Assembly (NCBI GenBank): GCA_944351315.1
Contig: CALVPL010000114.1
Span: 1 to 5,536 of the forward strand
Origin: an uncultured Bacilli bacterium
GTDB lineage: Bacteria; Bacillota_I; Bacilli_A; RF39; UBA660
Reading direction: 5' to 3'
Length of the DNA: 5,536 nucleotides
In this document: one piece after another, positions 1-5,536 of the stretch
Numbering within the stretch: the stretch's first letter is position 1
Layout of the letters: each line of letters starts with the position of its first letter
Made by a program: the position numbers and the translations under genes
Notes under the pieces: model-generated
Database searches by the model: none
What the model was told of the DNA's origin: nothing
Seen by the model: only the letters and a program-made list of their open reading frames with translations

Positions 1-766
1 TTGTTATATATCCAACAAGATAATAACTCACCCCATAGTCATCTGGAGCACTGCATACATAATTTCCATTTATTAACATATCTGAAATAGTTATATTCCC
101 TGAATCATCTGCTTCTGGACATTTTCCGGTATCATCTAACTGAGCAATGATATTACAATTGATACTATCTTCCCCATATTTTTCAACGCATTTTTCATAA
201 TCCGTTGGTAAACGATCTATATAACGAGCAGTAATAGTTACTTTAGCACTCCATGTACTATTTTGAACACCTGGTGTATCAACAGTAACACTTTCATCCA
301 GCCAAACTCTTAAATTGTAAGTTTTCTCTTCATTTTTATCTAAAGTATTATTTTCTAATATATAAGAAGCATTGGCATCATCTAACGTAATTTCTCCTTC
401 TTGATAATCGGTTAAAAGACTTGGACTTTCCTCATTAACCATAACTTTTAAATAAGAATTACTTAAAGTAGATGTATCGCTAACTTCCAATTGCACTTGA
501 TAAGCTGCATAAGAAGCACAATTGTTTTTGATGGTAAAAGTATAAGGAGTAAGTTTACTTCCGTCTTCGTCATACATAGGATAAGTATTTAATAGTTCTA
601 TATTATTTTCTTCCGTAAAAGTAATATTAAAACAATCACTGGCTAAAGTATTTGCAGTTGTTTGAAATAAATTTACTCTCCATAAAGAATAACTAATGCC
701 AATTACTAAAGAAATAAGTAAAAAAATACCAATAATTGTTAACGTAACTGTCTTTCCTTTACTCAT
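1..766 (-). CDS. Exported surface protein with SipW-type signal segment, partial (C-terminus outside window)
   Basis: The frame is open from an ATG at 764-766 to the left edge, giving 255 residues without a stop. An AGGTGA ribosome site lies 5 nt upstream (772-777) and supports this start. After a short basic start (MSKGK), residues 6-28 form a hydrophobic segment followed by ISYSLWRVNLF, which resembles the h-region and cleavage zone of SipW-dependent proteins (TasA/camelysin type). Residues about 40-182 are beta-rich, with strands such as TPYTFTIKNNC (73-83), YNLRVWLDE (150-158) and AKVTITARY (174-182). Six cysteines (45, 83, 193, 204, 216, 238) could form disulfides outside the cell. A linker (CPEADDSG, 216-223) leads to CSAPDDYGVSYY (238-249), which from memory resembles the start of a domain repeated in surface proteins of gut Firmicutes. 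The gene lies 137 bp downstream of the pyrophosphatase stop, beyond a terminator, so it is probably transcribed separately. The function is not known; adhesion or matrix roles are guesses. Confidence 0.8.
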   Translation of the reverse strand, partial: MSKGKTVTLTIIGIFLLISLVIGISYSLWRVNLFQTTANTLASDCFNITFTEENNIELLNTYPMYDEDGSKLTPYTFTIKNNCASYAAYQVQLEVSDTSTLSNSYLKVMVNEESPSLLTDYQEGEITLDDANASYILENNTLDKNEEKTYNLRVWLDESVTVDTPGVQNSTWSAKVTITARYIDRLPTDYEKCVEKYGEDSINCNIIAQLDDTGKCPEADDSGNITISDMLINGNYVCSAPDDYGVSYYLVGYIT

Positions 767-873
767 GTAAATCACCTATTCTTAGTATTGATATCCCCTT
801 ATTTTCTATGAATACTTTAACAAAATAAAAAGTTTTACAATTATCAGATGATTTTTGAAAGTTAAACTCAAAC

Positions 874-904
874 AAAAAAAGAAGGTTTTTAAAAAGCTTC
901 TTTT
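874..904 (-). terminator. Rho-independent terminator of the pyrophosphatase gene
   Basis: Read on the minus strand, AAAAGAAG (904-897) pairs with CTTCTTTT (884-877), enclosing an A/T-rich loop region, and is followed by further Ts to 874. The first stem arm overlaps the TAA stop of the pyrophosphatase (905-903). A C-C mismatch (on this strand) sits just inside the stem and the core is AT-rich, so the hairpin is moderate in strength, but the uninterrupted U-tract and its position fit an intrinsic terminator. Confidence 0.7.
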
Positions 905-2525
905 AACTATTTCTTTCTAAAGATTCCATAATTTTAGGTAACATTTGTTTTTTACGAGAAACTAAATCTGGAATAAAAGTACCTTGTTCCAAATTTTGAA
1001 TTCCAAAACTATCTTCAATGATATTCTTAGAATCATCATTAAATAATATATAAGAACCATTTTGAATAATGTCAGTAATAAACAAGGTTACTGTGCCATA
1101 GTCTCCCTTAGCAATTTCATTTAATTTATCTACATATTCTTGTAAATTTTCTTTAATAGAATCGAAATCCATTGTAATAACTTGACTAATACCTAAATTT
1201 TCATTTCCAACTTTATAAGATTTGAAATCTTGGTAAATAATATCTTCAACAGCCATACCTAAGATACTGCTGCCAGCCTTAAGCATTTCATAACCATATT
1301 TTTCATAATCTTCTCCACATATTTTAGCTAAAGCAAGAACGGCAATTCGGTCATTTTCAGTTGTTGTTGGACTTTTTAAAATTAAAGTATCCGATAAAAT
1401 CGCGGATAACATAAGCCCGGCAATTTCTTTTGGAATTTCCACATTTTTCTCTTGATACAATTGATATAAAATCGTACAAGTACAACCCACTGGCATACAA
1501 CGAACATTAATTGGAATAGATGTACCAATAGCTCCTAAATTATGATGATCAATAATTTCTACAATATTAGCCTCATCAATTCCTGGAACACTTTGTTCTA
1601 AATTATTATGGTCAACTAAAATCACATTTTTCTTATCATAACTTCCAACATCTGTAATACGAATTAAACCTAAACATTCATTTTTATTATTTAAAACAGG
1701 ATAATTTGTATGACCAAGTTTATTTGCTTCAGCCACAAAATCTGTCAAATAATCTAATTCATGAACTACCATTGGACTCGGATTCATAATAATTGTTTTA
1801 ACATAGTTACTTAAAGCAATTTGAGTGCAAGTATTATAAGTATCTAAAGAACTACTAATCACACTGACTTTATTTTCTCTAGCTAACTCTAATAATTCTG
1901 AATCTAAAGTACAATGATTTGTAAGAACAATCAATGAAACTTTAGAAAGAATTCCATGATGTAAAACTTTAAAACGATCCCCAACAATCAAAATATCACT
2001 AGTCTTTAATGGAGCTTTTTCAATAAACGTTTGGCTTTGATAACTTCCAGCATAAGTTTCTCCATCAAATTCTTCTTTAAATCTTAAAATTTCTTGGCCA
2101 TTTACAGCTTTTAAAATTAAATCATAACTAGTTGTTAAATGACTATGAGTATTTTCAATAAACATCATAGCAATTTCTTTTAAAGTAATTAAACTAATAA
2201 GGTGTTTTTTCTCATCGACAATTGGAACAGCCGTGCAATGATTTTCTTGCATAAAATCTACGACATCTTTAATAGAAACCAATTCTCGCATCATAAAATC
2301 TTTACAATAATGAATATCTCGAACTTGAACTTTAACGTTGTTCAAATAATCTGGTTCTTTGACTCCAAAATGATTTAAAACAAAAGAACTTTCTTTATTA
2401 ATATGTCCTAACACTCTAGGTAATGTATTTTCTCCCAATTGATTTTTTAAATAAGAAAAACTAATCGCTGAACAAACACTATCAGTATCTGGATTACGAT
2501 GACCAAAAACATATGTAGCTTTCAT
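903..2525 (-). CDS. ppaC: Manganese-dependent family II inorganic pyrophosphatase with CBS-DRTGG-CBS regulatory insert
   Basis: This cytoplasmic enzyme hydrolyses pyrophosphate to phosphate and so drives biosynthetic reactions that release it. The 540-residue protein has the DHH-family catalytic motifs: GHRNPDTDS at 8-16 (H9, D13, D15), VDHNN at 304-308 (D305), DHH at 326-328 (H327, H328), SDT at 378-380 (D379), K435 in DFKSY, and SRKKQ at 523-527 in the C-terminal DHHA2 domain. Most of these sit 230 residues beyond the positions I recall for the 309-residue Bacillus subtilis enzyme, so the catalytic core looks intact with one large insert. The insert holds a CBS domain (about 69-125), a DRTGG-like domain (about 130-241, VGDR at 181-184) and a second CBS domain (about 242-297). 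That is the layout of the Clostridium perfringens CBS-pyrophosphatase, which is inhibited by AMP/ADP and activated by diadenosine polyphosphates; the same control is inferred here. AAGGGAAGGG lies 5 nt before the ATG. The gene is divergent from uvrB and monocistronic by appearance. Confidence 0.96.
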   Translation of the reverse strand: MKATYVFGHRNPDTDSVCSAISFSYLKNQLGENTLPRVLGHINKESSFVLNHFGVKEPDYLNNVKVQVRDIHYCKDFMMRELVSIKDVVDFMQENHCTAVPIVDEKKHLISLITLKEIAMMFIENTHSHLTTSYDLILKAVNGQEILRFKEEFDGETYAGSYQSQTFIEKAPLKTSDILIVGDRFKVLHHGILSKVSLIVLTNHCTLDSELLELARENKVSVISSSLDTYNTCTQIALSNYVKTIIMNPSPMVVHELDYLTDFVAEANKLGHTNYPVLNNKNECLGLIRITDVGSYDKKNVILVDHNNLEQSVPGIDEANIVEIIDHHNLGAIGTSIPINVRCMPVGCTCTILYQLYQEKNVEIPKEIAGLMLSAILSDTLILKSPTTTENDRIAVLALAKICGEDYEKYGYEMLKAGSSILGMAVEDIIYQDFKSYKVGNENLGISQVITMDFDSIKENLQEYVDKLNEIAKGDYGTVTLFITDIIQNGSYILFNDDSKNIIEDSFGIQNLEQGTFIPDLVSRKKQMLPKIMESLERNS

Positions 2526-2551
2526 AAAATCCCTTCCCTTTCATGTTTATA

Positions 2552-2579
2552 AATATACCACAACCACTTAAAATTTCAA
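2552..2579 (-). promoter_or_regulatory. Sigma-A-type promoter of the pyrophosphatase gene
   Basis: On the minus strand a -35 box TTGAAA (2579-2574) is separated by 16 bp from a -10 box TATATT (2557-2552). TGG immediately precedes the -10, giving an extended -10 (TGn) element. Transcription would start near 2545, leaving a leader of about 20 nt that contains the AAGGGAAGGG ribosome site. The call rests on match to consensus and position only. Confidence 0.65.
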
Positions 2580-2589
2580 GTTTTTTCTA

Positions 2590-2618
2590 TAGTGAAAACA
2601 CAATATATCGTGTATAAT
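2590..2618 (+). promoter_or_regulatory. Promoter of uvrB
   Basis: A perfect TATAAT -10 box lies at 2613-2618, 22 bp before the uvrB start codon. At 17-bp spacing the -35 position reads TAGTGA (2590-2595), only a half match to TTGACA. A weak -35 with a strong -10 suggests modest or regulated expression. The spacer contains the imperfect palindrome listed separately. No Bacillus-type SOS box (GAAC-N4-GTTC) is visible in this intergenic region. Confidence 0.6.
2598..2613. promoter_or_regulatory. 16-bp imperfect palindrome in the uvrB promoter, possible operator
   Basis: ACACAATATATCGTGT is a dyad in which seven of eight base pairs match (only positions 5 and 12 fail). It fills the -35/-10 spacer and touches the first base of the TATAAT box, where a bound repressor would block RNA polymerase. 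The sequence does not match the usual Firmicutes LexA box. AT-rich DNA produces short palindromes by chance, so an operator role is inference. Confidence 0.35.
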
Positions 2619-2640
2619 AAAGAAGAAAGAAGGAATTTTT

Positions 2641-4590
2641 ATGTTCGAACTTATTTCCAAATACACTCCAAGTGGCGATCAACCAAAAGCCATTCGTGAA
2701 TTAGTAAAAAATATCGAAGAAGGAAAAAAAGAACAAGTTTTATTAGGAGCAACTGGTACAGGAAAAACATTTACCATTGCCAATGTAATTAAAGAAGTAA
2801 ACAAACCAACTTTAGTTTTAGCTCACAATAAAACATTAGCTGGCCAACTTTATTCGGAATTAAAAGAATTATTCCCAAATAACCATGTAGAATACTTTGT
2901 TTCTTATTACGATTACTATCAACCAGAAGCCTATGTTCCATCAAGCGACACATATATTGAAAAAGACTCGTCCATTAATGATGAAATAGATGAATTAAGA
3001 CATTCAGCAACTTCAGCTTTAATTAATTATAAGGATACAATTGTAGTAGCCAGTGTTTCATGCATTTATGGTATTGGTGAAAAAGAAGAATATATGCATA
3101 AAATGCTTATCTTAACTATAGGAGATACAATAAGAAGAAACGACATCATTAATCGTTTAGTGGATATGGCTTATGAACGAAATGACATTGATTTTCATCG
3201 TGGCACCTTTAGAGTTCGAGGCGATATCATCGACATTGTTCCAGTAAATGAACACGCAAGTGGAATAAGAATCGAATTATTTGGTGATGAAATTGATAGC
3301 ATTAAAAAATTTGATCCGGTTACTGGAACTATTTTAAAAAATATTAAAAGTATCACCATTTCTCCAGCAAGTCATTTCGTAACTAGTGATGAAAAAATGC
3401 AAGAAGCAATCAAGAGAATTGAAGAAGAATTAAAAGAACGATTAGAAGAATTAAAATCACAAGGAAAATTAATAGAAGAACAACGATTAAGAGAACGAAC
3501 TAATTATGATATTGAAATGCTTAAAGAAACTGGATTTTGTAGTGGTGTCGAAAATTATTCAAGACATTTAGCTCTAAGAGGTCCAGGAGAAACTCCTACT
3601 TGTTTAATCGATTTCTTTCCAAAAGACTTTCTACTTGTTGTCGATGAATCTCACGTAACCTTACCTCAAGTAAGAGGAATGTATAACGGCGATAGAATGC
3701 GAAAACAAACATTAGTAGATTATGGATTTCGTTTACCAAGTGCCCTAGATAACCGTCCTTTAACTTTTCAAGAATTTGAATCCAAAATAAATCAAGCCAT
3801 TTATGTATCTGCAACCCCAGGTGATTATGAACTAGAAAAAACACATGGAGAATTTATAGAACAAATTATTAGACCAACTGGTTTATTAGATCCGACAATT
3901 GAAGTAAAACAAACTGAAGGTCAAATCGATGATATTATTAATGAAATTCGAATAAGAATAGCCAAAAATGAACGAGTTTTAATTACTACTTTAACGATCC
4001 GCATGAGTGAAGAATTAACGAACTATTTAAAAGAAATGAATATTAAAGTAGCTTATTTACATAATGAGATCAAAACATTAGAACGACTAAAAATCATTCA
4101 TGATTTACGAGCTGGAATCTATGATGTGGTAGTTGGAATCAATTTACTAAGAGAAGGAATAGACATCCCAGAAGTTAGCTTAATTTGTATTTTAGATGCG
4201 GACAAGCAAGGCTTTTTAAGAAGCACTAGAAGTTTAGTTCAAACAATTGGCCGTTGTGCTAGAAATGCAAATGGTCATGTTATCATGTATGCCGACACGA
4301 TAAGTGATGCAATGAACGAAGCCATTACCGAAACCAAAAGAAGAAGAACAATTCAAGAAGAATATAATAAGGTTCATGGTATTACTCCAAAAACCATTAT
4401 AAAAGAAATTAAAGATGTTATTTCTAATGAAGTAAAAGAAAAAGTTGAAAAGAAAACAATTTCGAAAAAAGAAAAAGAAAGAATCCTAAATGATCTAGAA
4501 CAAGAAATGCAATTAGCTGCCAAAAATTTAGATTTTGAAAGAGCAATGGAATTAAGAGATATCATTTTTGAAATGAAAAGTTCTAAATAA
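2641..4590 (+). CDS. uvrB: Excinuclease ABC subunit B (UvrB)
   Basis: UvrB is the damage-verifying helicase-like subunit of nucleotide excision repair; UvrA loads it on lesions and it then recruits UvrC. The 649 residues are close to usual family length (about 660-670). Visible in order: the N-terminal SKYTPSGDQPKAI signature; Walker A GATGTGKT at 36-43; the tyrosine-rich beta-hairpin that clamps DNA, with YYDYY at 89-93; the UvrA-interaction domain 2 (about 150-245, HRGTFRVRGD at 186-194); Walker B DESH at 335-338; SATPG at 390-394; GINLLREGIDIPE at 499-511; motif VI QTIGRCARN at 534-542; and a C-terminal UVR domain (about 613-648) for UvrC contact. AAGGA lies 6 nt before the ATG. Small departures from the common sequence occur near motif VI (Q523, T529, C539), but all catalytic residues are present, so it should be functional. 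uvrA, often adjacent in Firmicutes, is not in this window; the gene appears to stand alone and ends in a terminator. Confidence 0.98.
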   Translation: MFELISKYTPSGDQPKAIRELVKNIEEGKKEQVLLGATGTGKTFTIANVIKEVNKPTLVLAHNKTLAGQLYSELKELFPNNHVEYFVSYYDYYQPEAYVPSSDTYIEKDSSINDEIDELRHSATSALINYKDTIVVASVSCIYGIGEKEEYMHKMLILTIGDTIRRNDIINRLVDMAYERNDIDFHRGTFRVRGDIIDIVPVNEHASGIRIELFGDEIDSIKKFDPVTGTILKNIKSITISPASHFVTSDEKMQEAIKRIEEELKERLEELKSQGKLIEEQRLRERTNYDIEMLKETGFCSGVENYSRHLALRGPGETPTCLIDFFPKDFLLVVDESHVTLPQVRGMYNGDRMRKQTLVDYGFRLPSALDNRPLTFQEFESKINQAIYVSATPGDYELEKTHGEFIEQIIRPTGLLDPTIEVKQTEGQIDDIINEIRIRIAKNERVLITTLTIRMSEELTNYLKEMNIKVAYLHNEIKTLERLKIIHDLRAGIYDVVVGINLLREGIDIPEVSLICILDADKQGFLRSTRSLVQTIGRCARNANGHVIMYADTISDAMNEAITETKRRRTIQEEYNKVHGITPKTIIKEIKDVISNEVKEKVEKKTISKKEKERILNDLEQEMQLAAKNLDFERAMELRDIIFEMKSSK

Positions 4591-4633
4591 AAAAAGTTTA
4601 TAGTTATTTCTCTATAAGCTTTTTTATTTTTTT
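4590..4633. terminator. Bidirectional terminator shared by uvrB and the signal peptidase gene
   Basis: A 14-bp stem pairs 4590-4603 with 4612-4625 around an 8-nt loop (TTATTTCT); one pair is a T-G wobble. On the plus strand the 3' arm ends in a T run that continues after one A to 4633; on the minus strand the opposite arm also ends in a T run. The hairpin starts at the last base of the uvrB TAA stop and overlaps the TAA stop of the convergent gene (4626-4624), so it serves both transcripts. Confidence 0.85.
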
Positions 4634-5442
4634 AATTTAGGAAGATCCATACCATCTGGAGTATTAAAATGTTCAAAAGATGCATTTTCCTTTTTAACAA
4701 TATTATATTTTTTATGCGGGATTGGATCCGGATCCGTACTCTTTCGAACAATTGAATACTTACGTTGTAAATTTAACTCAATTTTCTTTTTTTCATTTTG
4801 AAGCATATTTTGATGTTTTTCTTCTTTAGATTGTAAATCATCAACTTTATTTTTAGCTCCCATCAGTCTAAACACTTTTAATAAATCGCTAATAATAATA
4901 ATAAGTGCTGGAATAACAACAACGATTAACCAACCACCCTTAGTAGCTAAAAAGGATTGTAATCGTCCCAATTGAGGAATTTTAAATAAAACTTTTCCTT
5001 GAACATTTGCAAACGGAACATAAGCCGTATCGGGACTTAGATTTGCATCTCCCTTAGTTTGATAGGAATATCCATTTGCATCATTTTTGACATTAACAAC
5101 TCGATGGGTAATTACCATACCTTTAGTCAAAGAAGAAGTAGAAACAAAAGTAATAACATCTCCTATTTTTATATCTTCAGGATTTTTAACCGTCTTATCA
5201 ACAATAACATCATAACGATTAATATTAGGTTCCATACTGCCAGTTAAAATGGTATAAAGGCCAATAGCTGGTCGATATTTTTCTCCTTTTTCAGCATATA
5301 TTTTTGTAGAAATAAAATAGTAAAGTAAAAAAGCAGCAACTAAAATCAAAATAACAAAGATAGTCCATGAAAGAACACCCATTATGAATTTAACAGCATG
5401 CGAAAAAGAACCATATTTTTTTGTTTTACTTTCTTGATTCAT
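4624..5442 (-). CDS. SipW-type (ER-type, Ser-His) signal peptidase I with long cytoplasmic tail
   Basis: This is a membrane serine protease (family S26, ER-like branch) predicted to cleave signal peptides of exported proteins on the outer face of the membrane. The 272 residues show a first membrane segment at about 20-44, the catalytic serine in TGSMEP (S69), a histidine in ITHRV (H113) where typical bacterial signal peptidases have lysine, and GDAN at 131-134, where D132 is the expected acidic residue. A second membrane segment (about 170-190) is followed by a charged tail of about 80 residues, predicted cytoplasmic. The tail starts with a likely coiled coil (about 198-226) and holds two similar motifs, RKYSIVRK (227-234) and KKYNIVKK (244-251), separated by a DPDP linker. 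B. subtilis SipW is about 190 residues, so the tail is an extension. AGAAAGGG lies 7 nt before the ATG. The likely clients are proteins with TasA-type signal segments, such as the one encoded at the left edge. Family assignment is strong; substrate is inferred. Confidence 0.9.
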   Translation of the reverse strand: MNQESKTKKYGSFSHAVKFIMGVLSWTIFVILILVAAFLLYYFISTKIYAEKGEKYRPAIGLYTILTGSMEPNINRYDVIVDKTVKNPEDIKIGDVITFVSTSSLTKGMVITHRVVNVKNDANGYSYQTKGDANLSPDTAYVPFANVQGKVLFKIPQLGRLQSFLATKGGWLIVVVIPALIIIISDLLKVFRLMGAKNKVDDLQSKEEKHQNMLQNEKKKIELNLQRKYSIVRKSTDPDPIPHKKYNIVKKENASFEHFNTPDGMDLPKLKK

Positions 5443-5474
5443 AACGATACCCTTTCTACTCTTACTATATCCAT

Positions 5475-5503
5475 ATTATAATAAAAAATACTAAAAATTA
5501 CAA
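5475..5503 (-). promoter_or_regulatory. Sigma-A-type promoter of the signal peptidase gene
   Basis: On the minus strand TTGTAA (5503-5498) is followed after exactly 17 bp by a perfect TATAAT (5480-5475). Transcription would start near 5468, giving a leader of about 25 nt that carries the AGAAAGGG ribosome site. This supports transcription of the peptidase gene on its own, independent of whatever lies to the right. Confidence 0.7.
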
Positions 5504-5509
5504 GCAACG

Positions 5510-5536
5510 AAAAAAAGAGAACTACTAATTTAGTTC
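5510..5536 (-). terminator. Hairpin and U-tract at right edge, probable terminator of a gene beyond the window
   Basis: Read on the minus strand, GAACTA (5536-5531) pairs perfectly with TAGTTC (5524-5519) around a 6-nt loop, followed by TC and seven Ts (5516-5510). This is the form of an intrinsic terminator for a minus-strand gene lying to the right. The stem may extend past the window edge, so its full length cannot be judged. Confidence 0.6.

Noticed and set aside
793..823. GTTAAA and GGGGAT on the minus strand as a sigma-B-like promoter for the surface protein
   Set aside because: Both boxes resemble the sigma-B consensus but the spacer is about 17 bp rather than 12-14, so the match is probably chance.
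812..840. TTGTAA (840-835) and AAGTAT (817-812) at 17-bp spacing upstream of the surface protein gene
   Set aside because: The -35 is reasonable, but the -10 matches consensus at only three positions; a promoter is expected in 767-873 but I cannot place it reliably.
767..902. Possible riboswitch or small RNA between the pyrophosphatase and the surface protein gene
   Set aside because: Apart from the terminator hairpin at 874-904 I see no second stable helix or conserved aptamer-like core; the stretch is short and AT-rich.
2644..2649. TTCGAA palindrome just after the uvrB start codon as an SOS box
   Set aside because: It is only a hexamer, lies inside the coding sequence and lacks the spaced GAAC/GTTC half-sites.
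3596..3844. Minus-strand open frame of 82 residues inside uvrB
   Set aside because: It lies entirely opposite the conserved uvrB helicase region, has low-complexity composition and shows no recognisable motif; it is an antisense shadow.
4374..4565. Minus-strand open frame of 63 residues at the 3' end of uvrB
   Set aside because: It is the antisense of the lysine/glutamate-rich UvrB C-terminus, giving a Ser/Phe/Ile-rich sequence with no support.
5059..5247. Plus-strand open frame of 62 residues inside the signal peptidase gene
   Set aside because: It is antisense to the catalytic domain, has no clear ribosome site and an Asn/Ile-rich composition typical of shadows in AT-rich DNA.

Overview
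The window is AT-rich, densely packed bacterial chromosome with short intergenic gaps and stop codons that run straight into terminator hairpins. It holds three complete genes and the 5' part of a fourth. The Shine-Dalgarno sequences (AGGTGA, AAGGGAAGGG, AAGGA, AAAGGG), the sigma-A-like promoters, the CBS-containing family II pyrophosphatase and the SipW-type signal peptidase all point to a low-GC Firmicutes/Bacilli relative. My guess is an uncultured gut lineage of the Erysipelotrichia/RF39 type; the group is inferred, not proven. All five tryptophans in the predicted proteins are TGG, all three visible stops are TAA and no reading frame crosses a TGA, so nothing suggests the Mycoplasma-type code.

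Layout. At 1-766 (minus) is the N-terminal 255 residues of an exported, cysteine-containing surface protein, cut by the left edge. At 903-2525 (minus) is a complete Mn-dependent family II inorganic pyrophosphatase with a regulatory CBS-DRTGG-CBS insert, ending in its own terminator. A 115-bp divergent intergenic region carries a good promoter for the pyrophosphatase and a TATAAT promoter with an imperfect palindrome for uvrB. At 2641-4590 (plus) is a complete uvrB. It converges on a signal peptidase gene at 4624-5442 (minus), and the two share a strong bidirectional terminator in a 33-bp gap. The right end holds the signal peptidase promoter and a hairpin that probably terminates a minus-strand gene beyond the window.

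How they fit together. The pyrophosphatase and uvrB are housekeeping functions (pyrophosphate removal; nucleotide excision repair) on independent promoters, not one operon. The two outer genes may be functionally linked: the right one encodes a SipW/ER-type (Ser-His) signal peptidase, and the left one begins with the kind of signal segment and beta-rich region seen in SipW-dependent surface or matrix proteins. I found no mobile element, CRISPR array, RNA gene or clear defence system. The points most worth a second look are the presumed peptidase-substrate pair, the long repeat-bearing cytoplasmic tail of the peptidase, and the palindrome in the uvrB promoter.
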